Shown piece by piece: positions 25,746 to 36,370 of a stretch of DNA of 64,000 nt. Both the position numbers and the translations under genes were made by a program. The DNA comes from Gymnogyps californianus (lineage: Eukaryota; Chordata; Aves; Accipitriformes; Cathartidae), in contig NC_059478.1 in NCBI RefSeq assembly GCF_018139145.2, positions 26,381,001-26,445,000 of the forward strand, written 5' to 3'. Each line of letters begins with the position of its first letter. The stretch's first letter is position 1. The notes beneath the pieces are model-generated. The model did no database searches and was not told the DNA's origin. It was given only the letters and a program-made list of their open reading frames with translations.

Positions 25746-26399
25746 AACTTTCCTCTTTCTTCAGTTATTTTGCTCTGAAATGAGTTTCCCTGGGTCCTGT
25801 CTGCTGGCAGGAGCTGAATTGGCTTCAGCAGAGCCACATGGTTTCATGGCAGAGAAGGGTCTGGCCTGTTATTTTCTAGATATTTATAAATTATCCTTAT
25901 ATAACATGGTTTATGGATAGTATCTCAAATATATGTAGCCGTAGCCCTCATATATTAGAAAGAACCCAGCCCTATATTATAGTTAATAATATTTATTGTT
26001 TCCTTTTGTTTTTCTTAAGAGCCAAGGCAGCTTCCCTCTCCAGAGGGAAGAAAGGCTGAAAAAAAAATAGAAAAAGCTTATTTCGTTTGCATTTTCCTAA
26101 TTTGCTTTCCTCTGGCTCAGACATGTGTTGCCTATAAGCTATTAAAACTCTTTCTCTAGGGTTATTCTCCTCCCTCCCTCCCCCATCTGATATTCACAAC
26201 TTCATTCTGCCTGGATCAATGACTGCAAATTTGCTTTATGACAACTTGAACAAACCCATGATGGATCAGAAAGGACCTCAAAGTAGGCTGAAGCCTACTC
26301 AAGTCAAGAGCACCAGACACGTTTGTTAAAGACCTCATTGGCCTCTGATCCTTGGGTTGCTGCAGTATTGATTTTTAGGGTCCGAGCTCAATTGTGCTG
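25746..26399. other. AT-rich non-coding sequence
   Basis: AT-rich with TATTTATAAATTA and TAATAATATTTATT-type runs (25,880-25,995). No repeat family or gene is recognised. Confidence 0.5.
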
Positions 26400-26700
26400 G
26401 AAGTCGAGTCGTATGGAGTCGCATGCTCGTGGGGGAGACAGGAGCTTTATAATGGGAACGGATCGATGGGGAATGATTTAGCACAGAGGGACCTGGAGGC
26501 TTGGCAGGAAAGTTAAGCAATAATCGAGTTTTGGGCTCAGAGCCGTTTCAGGCTGGCGTGCTGCCTGTCTCGCTCGGTTCGCAGAGCTCTGGGGGCACGA
26601 TGCCGGGTCTGTGCGTGGCAGGTTGGCACAGGTCCCGGCTGGCTCCGGGCGCGGCAGGCGGCAGACCATGCCGTGTGTGCACGGGGAGTCACGGTGCTGA
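26400..26700. other. CpG-dense patch (small CpG-island-like region)
   Basis: By hand count there are 17 CpG dinucleotides in 26,521-26,700 and 4 more in 26,401-26,430, far denser than the surrounding sequence. It begins with GTCGAGTCGTATGGAGTCGC. The minus frame 26,478-26,669 (63 codons) and plus frame 26,501-26,764 (87 codons) have no domain. It may be an unmethylated regulatory region or an orphan CpG island. There is no TATA box or clear exon nearby. Confidence 0.5.
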
Positions 26701-27184
26701 TATCATTAATCTCGAGTGGGTGGGTGTCAGCCTGCTTTCCCAGCCCTCCCTAGGTTTAAAATAAAGCAAGCTGGATCTTCAGATGCTGTGAACCAAGACC
26801 TAGTGGTGTTAGTCTGCTGCAACTCTGGGCTAACCCCATAAGCAACTTTAAGGATGCAGAGGCTGAACACAGAGAGCAGAGCACATGCAGAAGCGGCACA
26901 TTTTGCACAGGCTTGTAAAAGTGTTTTTTTCTTTTTAAACTGTGACTTTCTTGCAAACAGAAGGTTTCTCTTTTCTCTGACCCCTGCTCCATCAGTATGG
27001 CTGGGGAATGAGAGACACTTCGGCAGGGACTGGCTTTCTGCGGTGTGTCAGCATGCAGCATCCTGGGGCCCCAGTCTATACCTGGCTTGCCCCTAACTGA
27101 TATAATACAAAAATCCAAGCAGTCCCACTAAAAAGAAAAGAGGGCAGGTGGCAGATGAAGCCCTCAGGCTTTGGGTCCAACTTA
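26701..27184. other. Non-coding sequence, no gene recognised
   Basis: A 120-codon minus frame (26,756-27,118) is offset by an 80-codon plus frame over the same bases. Neither has a domain. Confidence 0.5.
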
Positions 27185-27300
27185 CAGTTCTTTCTCCACT
27201 GCTGCATGCCTCAGTTTACCTCTACGATGTGCAAGTAAACACCTGCTTTGAGATGGAGGTGATACCTCTATGGTGTTGCCATGCATGACACCCACAGGTT
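27185..27300 (+). mobile_element. MIR-like fragment, plus strand (weak)
   Basis: TGCATGCCTCAGTTTACCTC and the following GAGATGGAGGTGATACCTC recall the 'gtgcctcagttt...' core of MIR. It is short and diverged. Confidence 0.3.
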
Positions 27301-28329
27301 GTTTTCTAAGCCAACTGGGGTTTTATATCTAGGGTGACTGTAAGCAAAGGCTACCTCAAGGCCCCTTTCTTTTATATCTGAGCCTTCAGGTCATCAGTGT
27401 TGTGGCTCTGCCTGACCTATAGTGGCATATCTGACCTCATTTGAGTCCTAATACTTTCAAGGAGTGGGGAGTTGTCTGAGACGGAGCTTGAGGGGCAAAA
27501 TCCAGCCACCATGCCAGAAAAGTTCTGCCTTTTCTGCCTTGTTGGCAGAAAGTCCCTTTTGTCACTGCAGCTCTTGAAGCTGGCTCCAGGAGCATTTCCC
27601 CCTGCACGGTGTCCCATGCGGTGGGCAGGGATGTCGCGGTGCCCCAGCTCCAGCCGGGAGCCAGGATCTGTCCACGCAGCGGTCCTGGCACAGCACAAAA
27701 CCCACGGGTGGAGGGGGAGATGAAATGTGCAATAAGAACAGAAAAGAGGCTTTTCCTGCTCAGCTCAAGCACAGGTAATTTCCTTCTCCTGTGAGGAAAC
27801 TGGGCCTGGATCTAATTAATAAAGCTATATTCCCTAATAGCAGTCCCTCTGCAGCCTGTGCTGCTGCCTGGAGGCAATGAGATGGAGGAGGACTGGGAGG
27901 AGAGACAGGGACTTTTCCGAAGGGGTGGCAGATGCACAACCCCTTTCCTGCAGCAGAGTGGGGTGTCAGGTGAGCTGGACAGAGGCAGATGGAGGCTGAT
28001 ATTTTGGGCTTTCTCCCCTTTCCCTCCCCCTCCACTGCCATACCTGCCATCCATGCATTAGTATAAAGGCCTATCCAAAAATCCAGCAAAAGATGCCTGT
28101 CTCTGCGTTGCCTTGTTCTTTGAGGCCAGCACAGCCTTGCTCTAGGAAGTCCATGTACAACAGTGAAGGGTTCACCAGCTGGCGGTGAAGGGTTTCTGAA
28201 TAGCCATGCTCCTTCTCTGGCCACCTTCTCCTGCATCCAGTGGTTTGGGCTTCTGAAGGAGAAGGAGCCCTGCAGAGGTACAGGCTGGGACCTCCTGGCT
28301 TCTTGGGCATCTTTCTTTGTGTGCAAGCA
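27301..28329. other. Non-coding sequence, no gene recognised
   Basis: The 188-codon minus frame (27,760-28,326) shows no known domain, and plus frames of 67 and 93 codons cross it. The region is GC-richer and pyrimidine-biased near 28,010-28,040. Confidence 0.5.
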
Positions 28330-28550
28330 TCACATTGTGCAGTCTGTTGTCAACACTGTAAACGGGTCCAGAGAGGCTGTGGGATCTCCATCCTTGAAGA
28401 TACTCAAAGCGCAGCTGGACAAGGCTCTGGGGAACCTGATATAACACTGAGCTGGATCTAACCTCAAAGGTGACCCTGTTTGGAGCAGGAGGCTGTATTA
28501 GAGGCTGGACAAGTCCCTACCCATCTAAATTATTCTGTTATCCCTCCCAT
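28330..28550 (+). mobile_element. CR1 LINE 3' end, plus strand
   Basis: GAGGCTGTGGGATCTCCATC, CTTGAAGATACTCAAAGC, CAGCTGGACAAGGCTCTGGG, AAGGTGACCCTGTTTGGAGC, AGGAGGCTGTATTAGA and CTAAATTATTCTGTTATCC match, in order, the avian CR1 3' end ('gtggagtctccttctctggagatattcaaaacc ... tggac...ctgggcaacct ... aattattctgtgattct'). The terminal ATTCTGTTAT is the degenerate 3' tail repeat. Confidence 0.75.
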
Positions 28551-28559
28551 CATCCCATC

Positions 28560-28765
28560 AAGCTCAACCTGAAGATTAGTTTGGTTGTTTCAAGCCCTTC
28601 TGCTCCAACTGGAAGGGCTGTTTCAAACTATTTCTCTTGGTGAAAAGGTTCTTCTTCTTTCCCAGCCTGGGCATGTTCATGGTCACGTCCTAGCTACCCC
28701 CAGTGTCCCTGTCCTGACCTCACCTACGCCTCATGTATATCAGTGGACGGGTCTAGCAGAAACAG
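28560..28765 (-). mobile_element. Old CR1 relic, minus strand (probable)
   Basis: GGTTGTTTCAAGCCCTTCTG, CTGGAAGGGCTGTTTCAAAC, TATTTCTCTTGGTG, CCCAGCCTGGGCATGTTCAT and GGTCACG follow the order of an old CR1 family ('caaacccttct...ggaagggcttttccaaactattc ... cagcctgaatttgttcatggcc'). It lies directly after the plus-strand CR1 end in opposite orientation. Confidence 0.5.
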
Positions 28766-29109
28766 GGTGAATCTCCCTAAACTGACAGGAAAGACTGAGA
28801 GCAGGAGTTGGCTCAAAGCCCAAGTAACTATAAACAAAGTCTAGACAACTTGCCTAGATTTGCTTAGACTCCATGTTCAGTTTTCAGATGGCTAAATCTG
28901 AGACTGAGCCCTCTGTGCCCACGTTCCCCACAGCTTATCCTGCAAAGAAACATATTTCCTTTGTGCATCATTTCTGACGGTATTTATTTGAGGGCCTCTG
29001 CAAGGAAAGCTCTGCCTTTTGCTCTCTGGATAGACAACTTGTTCCATCCTGCTGATGCTAAGCGACTGCTGGTAATAGATGCAGGCTCAGAGCAGGCCTA
29101 GGGATCCAG
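28766..29109. other. Non-coding sequence, nothing recognised
   Basis: Unique sequence with a partly self-complementary GTCTAGACAAC...TTAGAC segment near 28,840-28,870. Confidence 0.45.
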
Positions 29110-29460
29110 ATAAGTGCAATTAGTAAATCTTTGCTTGGCAATTCACAATATTTTGGAGAAAAAAAATAGTGGTGTCTTAGCGCAGTGACAGCTAGGTGCA
29201 GCTTGTGCTCTGAAATCTTTGCAGAGAGGTGGGAAGAGGCGGCCAGGTTTTGTACGTATGGGCAGATTATAAAGTGTGGGGATTAGCAAAGAGTAATTAC
29301 AGTGCCTCCACTGTATATTAAGTGTGTGAAACAATATATAGGCACTCAGCGCGTGGCAGGCATTATGGCTGGGTGTCATAGTTGACGTTTTTAATATCCA
29401 TTATTCAAAAATTGATTCCATGCCTGACTATCAAGCAGCATCCAGATATAATATGGGAGT
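29110..29460. promoter_or_regulatory. Candidate conserved non-coding element
   Basis: AT-rich, repeat-poor block with AGATAAG, CAATTAG (29,117-29,123), AGAGTAATTACAG and TTAATATCCATTATTC. It directly precedes a SINE relic. Regulatory role is inferred from motif content. Confidence 0.25.
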
Positions 29461-29464
29461 AGTA

Positions 29465-29605
29465 CCACACAACAGCACTGTCATCTGCTAAGAGCTTTAC
29501 AAACATTAGCTAATTCTGCCTACCCTCTCCATCGGCGACAGGTAAGGGCTGTTATTTCCGACTGTCTGAATCCCCGGGGAGAGCTGGGATTAGATGAAGT
29601 TGCTC
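29465..29605 (-). mobile_element. MIR/L2-core-like SINE fragment, minus strand
   Basis: AAGAGCTTTACAAACATTAG then CTAATTCTGCCTACCCTCTC matches the reverse MIR core ('aagcgctttacaaacattaactaatt...'), followed by GGTAAGGGCTGTTATTTCC and GAGAGCTGGGATTAGA in the right order. It is an old copy. Confidence 0.55.
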
Positions 29606-29777
29606 TGGGGAAGCTGCTGTAGATGGTGAGACCACAGCAGCCACGGGCATCCAGGGGGTGAGCAGCACAGAGAGTGGCCGTAACTTGGAATGACCCCCAA
29701 ATTCCCCCAAAACACCTCCAGTGCTCAGAGATGCTGAAAAATAGGACCTTTTAAAAATCCTGTTTTGTGCTCACCTT

Positions 29778-29853
29778 TATTTTTTGCAAGCATTTTTAGG
29801 AAAGCTTTTCACTTTTACCTTTTGCAAGCACCTCTAGGAAAGGTTTTCATTTG
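29778..29853 (+). repeat. Imperfect tandem duplication, period about 38 bp
   Basis: Two copies of a TTTTGCAAGC(A)...TAGGAAAG(C/G)TTTTCA unit, with the GCAAGC at 29,786 and 29,824. Differences are a few substitutions. Confidence 0.7.
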
Positions 29854-31399
29854 GGAATTTTTTTCTATCTTTGTTTGGTTTTTCACTTGGGCCCTCAGGA
29901 AAGGAAGAAGTAAGGGCAAAAAAGGTAAGGAAAGCAATAAGCAGATGAAGGGAAAAAAGCCCAAACACGAGAATAATGATTTTTCTTGTTTAAGTGAAAA
30001 AAAAGCACTTTGTCAAAAAGATGACTTTTTTTTTTTTTTTGTGATTAAAAGTATCTGATTTGGGAAAAAAAGCTTTTTTCCCCTACTGAAAATATCCATG
30101 ACTCCAGAGATGAACTGATGTGTGGGTCTGAAGTGAGAGCCTGGCTGATTTTTGGTGGCTCCACATCTGCTTGCTGGCTGTTGACAAACCAGATTTCATC
30201 TTCCTCTTCCACCCCCGCTTGACTCCAGGAATTTCCGTTCCCAAACCTCCATCTCTTTAGGCAAATCCTCTCTGAAGATTACCTGCATTACCTACTTCTC
30301 CCCGGAGACAGCTTCCTCTCCTTTGCTATCAATTAACAACAGCTCTCACCAACCCCTCAGCTTAATTGCACCATCTTTAAAAGCAGCCCTGACGTTGACG
30401 TGCCTTTTTTCTATTTTAATTTCTTCCTCTGAATTATTCTTTTGCTTCTGACTGCAAACCCCAGCACTGAGGTCCTGGGGGGTTGATGGTCTCCTGCCCT
30501 CCTCTCTTGGCTCCCGGAGTTTCCTCCCCACACCCATGCCAGCATCACAGCTGGGGGCATGAGGTCTCCTGGGCTTGTATCTCAAACCCAAGCGGCGCGT
30601 GTGATGAAACCAAACAAGGTGATTGTATGGAATAGCTGTTTTCCAGGTCATGTAGTCCTTTGTGCTGGGGATATATTTGGAGGTTGTGTTAAAAAGCATA
30701 TGAGTGTGTGAAGGGTAAGCTCCAAATTATTCCAACAATCTGCACTGAGGCTTTAAATGTGAAATGCAGAGCCAGTAAAGGATCAGATGGGATCTTAATC
30801 GCAACACCAACAAAAGGAAAAGCAGTGCAGACTCTCCATAACCTGCTTGTGTCAAAACCAGGGTCAAATTGCCCCTTGTGTCCTCCTGTTCCCTTCCTGG
30901 GTGTCTGCTCTCCCCTTTTGGTGCTGCTCGTGCCACAGGAAGACAGGGAGTGAGTCTTGCTCAAACTTGGGTACCTCAGTTTTTCCAGGGTCGTTCAAGA
31001 AGCGTTTGTTCCCTGTAAGGAAGGATGTAATCTTGATTTCAGAGGTGTCTTCCAGTGGGGAAAACCAATTGTTTTTTATGAGATCTCTCCGTATCTGCCT
31101 GGCCCAAGCAGAAGCAGGACTGAGTGCCCTGCTCCTCTGGATATCGCAGGCTCGATACCTCTTTCCAGTTGGTGGCTGCTCTGTGCAGAGTGTCACGCTG
31201 CGAGGTGGAGATGGGGCTTACCATACCCATCAGTGTACCCCAAACTTTGCTCCAGTGTGTGCAGCTCCGGTACAGCAAGGCAAAGAAACACAGACATGCC
31301 CTTGGGGCCAGCCTCATTTGGAGGTTAAAAATAACGCAAAGGTGCTCAGAAAAATAAAACAAAGTAAAAATTAAACTACCCCCACACTTGAAAGAAACC
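29854..31399. other. Non-coding sequence, no gene recognised
   Basis: It includes T15 at 30,026-30,040 and AT-rich or purine-rich stretches (29,900-30,010). Frames of 110-175 codons occur on both strands at 30,346-31,425, overlap one another and show no domain. 31,040-31,330 is the only place where long frames coincide on both strands, which argues for chance and not coding. Confidence 0.5.
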
Positions 31400-31690
31400 T
31401 GCCCCTTTAAGAAAGGATTGAACATAATCTATTTCCAGCGTACGAGAGATCGGCTAAGGATTGCTGGGACATTTTCACTGACACAAATCTACATAATCGT
31501 TTTAAACTTCTCACCATTTCTTCCGATTATTCTCTTTCTGTCACTTTAGGAAGCTCTAAAACTGATTTTCTCTCCGTAATCTTCCAGTATTGCTTAGCAC
31601 CCAAATCTCTAATATTTTAAGAAGATTATTTCATTTATAATTGATTGAGTGTATTTGCCAGTTTGCTACTTCAAAGATGTTGTGCTTTAA
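31400..31690. promoter_or_regulatory. Candidate conserved non-coding element
   Basis: AT-rich block with isolated CpGs (GCGTACGAGAGATCGGC at about 31,438-31,454; TAATCG; TTCCGATTATTC; TCCGTAATC), repeat-free and without simple runs. This composition is common in developmental enhancers. Not verified by alignment. Confidence 0.28.
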
Positions 31691-34600
31691 GGGGTTCAGG
31701 TAGAGCATTATTAAGTTTCCACCCCTTACCCCCCATCCAAAAAAAGAGGCAGGAAAATTTTGCATCCTGCCTGACACTTGATTAATTTCTTTTTTTTTTT
31801 TTAATTATTATTATTGGTATTATTTACATCGTCAGCATGCTGAATAGCTAAAAAAAAGATCTCCAGAGATGACAGGCAAATCGAGCTGTCTCCAGCTGCA
31901 GGCTCGGGGCCGTGGTTTGATGAGCAGTGACTGCAGGCAGCTGGCTCAGGCAGCACCACATCTCCCTCTGCACCAGCCTTCCTTCCCGGGCGCCGTCTGC
32001 CCGCCCTGCTGTTCTCACTGAGAAATGGACTGGAGAACCGACAGGAGTTAAAATACATTTTATTGTATTTTTTTGCTTTTCAATGGACGGGCTGCTTTTC
32101 AGCCGGATCTGCTCCCTGGGGTTGTTTTCTGCGTGGAGACAGAAGGGATTACATGGGTGGTGAGCAGGGGGAGAGGTGGGGGCAAGGGGCAGGGAGAGAA
32201 GGGACTGGGTAAAGGGTGTTTCTGAAACACATTGCTATTGAAAGTCATCTTCATCCAGCTCAGGACTGGGCTACAGTAGCTGCTGCCTGCAGGTGAGTGG
32301 ACTCCATCACTCAGTGGTGGATGTTGTCTTGTAGAGTGGTGAGAAAGGGGTTGAGAGAGGGAATAAGGGTGCAATAAGTAATATTTACTGAGAGCAAAGG
32401 CATTAGGACATCTGTAAGCAGAGATGTGGAGGGAAGGAGCCCATCTAATGGACTGCCACTCCCCACTGCATAACCAAAAAGCCTCATAAATAAGGGGGAG
32501 ATTTCCCCATTCTCAGCCCCACTCCGCTGTTCATTCTTTATCACCTGTGAACTAGTGAGGAGATGCATGGCACAATGCTCAAAGGAAAGCTCTGAGCCCT
32601 CTTTTAGGGCTCACAGAGACTTAGTGATGCTCTGTCACAGTCATTTTGGGGAACGGAGAAGCTATCAACTAATAAGAATGAATTTCAAGGCTGATCACCT
32701 GCAAGCCAGGGATAATGGGAGGTCTGCACAATCAAACATGTCTCCTGTTATAGTAAAACAAGCAACACTTGAAAAAGACATGGAAACAGGCTTCTTTAAA
32801 TCCAATTCAGGGATTTGGAATCCCTACTAAACGCTTAATTAATTTTTGATTAGCTGAGAACCCATTAAACAGACTGATTCTTCTAGGTTTATAAGTAACA
32901 GCAGCATGCTGCTTTAATTAAATTAATACTGAGATGTTCATTTTCAAATCCTTATGTTGGTTATTTGAGAAAAATCATTTCATTCCCTTCCCTAAGAGGT
33001 TTACCATATTCTTTTAGCCCAATGCAGTATCTCTTCCCACTCTGTGTTGCTCTCGGTTCACCTGGAGGCAGGATCTGTCAGGGCCCTGAAATTGTTCTGC
33101 CCAAGGGACACAGGGGTGTCCCATTAGTTTTAAGGACCAAGAACCTCATATTATTATAGGGGTTCACCACATGGGTATGAGCAGTCCGACTGTTTGGGGT
33201 GTCACAGCCGTGGCTTCTCCCATCCACTCTCCTTGTGGAGCTACCGTTGGCTGTTTCCTACAGCAGGTACTAAATATGAATCTTGATTCCTCCTCCACAA
33301 CATAGTGAGCAGCTTTGAATTATCACCTTTTTTGAGGGTAAGAGCCTGTCCACAGGCAGTTGCTGCAGAGCAGCTGATGCAAGGTAACCTGTCCCAAGTC
33401 TCCTGTGCAACACTACCATGTATCAGAGAACATGCCGTGGCTTCTTTGCTCCTAGTTTTCAAACCCCTAGGGCTTTCTCCATTTCCTGGTAGAAATCAGT
33501 GCTGCCCAACCTTGGCTTCTTCTCCAATGACAGATATCTCCCAGTGTGTGCTGGATCCTCTGGCGATGGGAGGCATGGAGTCAGACCTTGGGCCCTTTCT
33601 AAACGATGGAGACTTGGCATGGACACAGGCATTGCTGGGTGTGATTATGAAAGGAGATTGGACTCACTCTTGGAGCAACTCATCTCATGAGAGGATTCAA
33701 AACCTCCCCTCTGCCTTTCCTTCCTCCCACAGCAAGATCTGCAAGTGAATTTTGCAGCCTTCTCCCACTGCTGTAACAGTTGAAAAACTCCTCCCTCATT
33801 GCAGTGCCAACATGTTAAAGTTTGCAGCTGGAGACTCGCCTTGCTTCACTCCTGGGTCCTGTGCAAACCTCCGAGCCATCCCCCAGCCCGCGTTGGTCTG
33901 AGCCCTGCACAGGGCAGCCTCTGAGGTCCCTGCAGGTGCCTGTGCTGCGTGGGGGTCCACGTGCACCCAGGCGTCCAGGGAGTGAAGCCTGGAGACGCCA
34001 ACAAATTTCCGTATTTACTTACACAGGCTCACTGTACCCGGCTCAGAGATCTGCCAGCCACACGACTCCCAGATGATGACATTGCTTTCATGATGCTGCT
34101 GAACAACTTTACATTGATTATCATCCCATAGGTGGGGAACCTTTCTTGTCATCTGAGGGCTGGTGGGTTTTTTCTCCTCTTTAAGTTTCTTTCGTTTGGC
34201 AAAAGAAGAATCAAAAGAAGCTTTTGCAAAAATAGCTCGCAAGAACCCACTGCTTGGACGAAATGCTTGGGAGTAACACCAAACCTGTCTCGGTGCAGGT
34301 GTGATTTCCCTTACACCATCTCCATGTGGTTTCGGTTTGATGTCCATCCCTCACTCCATTTGCTCTGGGTGCAGCAGGACTAAGCAGAGCACGTGCTTCG
34401 CTCCATGCTGCATTTGTCCCATCAGATGGAGGGTGAAATGGGGCTTTCAACCCACCAGTGTCCCCTTCACCATTGCCCTCGCAGAGCTTGGATGTCACCC
34501 AGATCCTGACCGCAGGAGCAACAAGCAGGTCTATGCTGGGGCGATCCCCCAAGGATTTAATCACGGGCACATCAGCAAACGCTGTCATCACACGGGATCT

Positions 34601-34714
34601 GGAGTAGGGAGCTTGGAGAGCAGCCCCAGCCCCTCACACCACCCGCTTGCAAACCTGCCCTTGCTTCCCCTCTCCCCACTGCCCACTTCTTGTTAGGAGC
34701 TGTCGGAGGCAGCT
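31691..34714. other. Non-coding sequence, no gene recognised
   Basis: T14 followed by (ATT)n lies at 31,789-31,815. A GC-richer part is at 31,890-32,030. 32,825-32,960 is AT-rich with the palindrome AGCAGCATGCTGCT (32,900-32,913) next to TTTAATTAAATTAATA. Frames of 110-147 codons (33,305-33,748 plus; 34,015-34,347 and 34,211-34,591 minus; 34,301-34,696 plus) have no domain. Confidence 0.5.
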
Positions 34715-34905
34715 GGCTGCTCGTGCATTAAATTAGCAGATGTTGCGGCTACACAACATTAAGCACAACAATACTGTTAATGTGCCCTCCAGAGCCCTCT
34801 GCCTCCCTCCTCACTGGGCCTCGCCAGACACAGCCTCTCCGGAGGCAGATTAATTTCAACTCTCTGGATCATAATAAATTAATTTTTATTAGAAAAGGCG
34901 GGGGG
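34715..34905. promoter_or_regulatory. Candidate conserved non-coding element
   Basis: It contains GCATTAAATTAGCAG, ACAACATTAAGCACAACAAT, AGATTAATTTC and ATAATAAATTAATTTTTATTAG (about 34,871-34,892), split by a CT-rich linker. This is a dense TAAT-type cluster. Confidence 0.27.
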
Positions 34906-35849
34906 AGGGAGGGCTGATCTCCTGAGCTGCAGAGATTTAAGCCAGCTGTCGACCGTCTCCTGGCATTTGGGTTAGGAAGTAAATACAGAAGGAGGGGATT
35001 TTTACAAAATGCCCGTCAGCCCTCCTCTCTGGGAGGAGCGTGAGGGAGAAAAATCTGCGTTGTGGGGTTAATGCTGTGCCCAGTCCAGCACTAAACAAAC
35101 TGCAGGGGGGATATTTTCTTTCTTACTGATGGGGAATGGGCTTCTGTCATGCTACCCTGAAGACAACCCTCCCTAGATGTGAGGCTGTGGGGTCTCAATG
35201 CAGGTCCCCACCCCCACCAAGCCCTCCTTTGCTAAGAAGCCCCTTTTCCACAAGATGCTCATTGGAATAGGATTTACCACCTTTGCATTGCCACCACTTT
35301 TGGAGGTACATGGCACAGTCCTGACAGCCCCTGGAGCATCCCCAGCCCCGACTCGTGCTCTGTGCACAGCCTGGCTCCCCAGCCACAACCAGGCAGCAAA
35401 TTGGTGGTAGCTGACTCTGTAGTACCACAGAGTTTCTGAGCAGAGGAGATTTTGACAGTTCAGCCTCATTCTCTTGGACGCCGAAGGCTCACAGCTCCTT
35501 TTGGCTTAAGTAGGGCCCGTCTGTACTCAGCAGTTAGGAAAATCAGCCCTAGGTCTTTGCTCAGATTAATGATCAGTATGAGCACAGCGGCTCTTGGAAA
35601 GCCAGATCTTCATTTATCAGTGGGGAGCGCATTGCCAGCCGTGGATTTGGAGGACGTGGGAGTCGGGCTCTGGCCGTCCATCCCTAGCTTCACCACTGAG
35701 CTGAAAACTTGGACCTGGTAGTTTTAGCATCAGTCAGAATAACTGCTGAGAAATCTGGACTTTGGCAGGGCTGTGGACATGAACATGTTATCTATTAGTG
35801 CTATGTTAAATGACAGTGCCATTTCCACCAGTCATTTCAACGGCCAATA
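34906..35849. other. Non-coding sequence, no gene recognised
   Basis: The GCGGGGGGAGGGAGGG run at 34,899-34,914 continues into unique sequence. Overlapping frames of 70-98 codons at 35,173-35,469 lie on both strands with no domain. Confidence 0.5.
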
Positions 35850-36370
35850 AATGTAGCCAATATCTATGCAAAGGCTGATCTGTCTCAGCATCCTGTCTCC
35901 AGCCATGGCCAGCAGTGAATGCTGATGAAGGAATGCCACACCACAAACTCATAGTGATCCTTCACCAGAATACTCTCCCAAGGCCTAGATATGTGGCCAA
36001 GGGACTTCCCAATGTAACCAAAATGAATTTATTTTCTCCATTAATTTCTCCAGTTGCCTTTGATCATTCACAATGTCCAGTGGCGAGGAGCTCTACAGAG
36101 CTCTACAAAACAGGCTTTGGGTGAAAAATTATTTTTCCTTTTTCAGCTGGTCTGAGTTGCCACCTGCAAGTTTCAGCTGCTGCCTCCCAGTTCTTGTACT
36201 GGGAGAAAAGGTGAACAACCATTCTCTGTTTCCCTTTCTCAGCCTATTTTATCTTTATCACTTCCCTCCTCAATAATTTCTTTTCCAGAGATGAGGAAAC
36301 CCAGTCACTGCAATTGTTCCTCATACAGACACCGTTCTGTGCTTTGTTGGTAGCTGGCTCAAATACTAAT
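35850..36370 (-). mobile_element. Ancient CR1 (amniote-type) relic, minus strand
   Basis: AGCATCCTGTCTCCAGCCAT and GGCCAGCAGTGAATGCTGAT match the reverse 3' region of old CR1 ('agcccagtatcctgtctccagccatggccagtagcagatgctt'). TTCTTGTACTGG (36,191-36,202), GGTGAACAACCATTCTCTGT and TGCAATTGTTCCTCATACAG follow in order. It shares CCAGAATACTCTC and TTCTTGTACTGG with the copy near 52.2-52.4 kb. Non-coding. Confidence 0.75.

Noticed and set aside
27760..28326. 188-codon minus-strand open frame
   Set aside because: No domain or splice context is seen, overlapping frames run on the other strand, and composition is like nearby GC-rich non-coding DNA.
30847..31374. 175-codon plus-strand frame with 110-128-codon frames opposite
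   Set aside because: Long frames on both strands and in two plus frames argue for chance. No recognisable protein.
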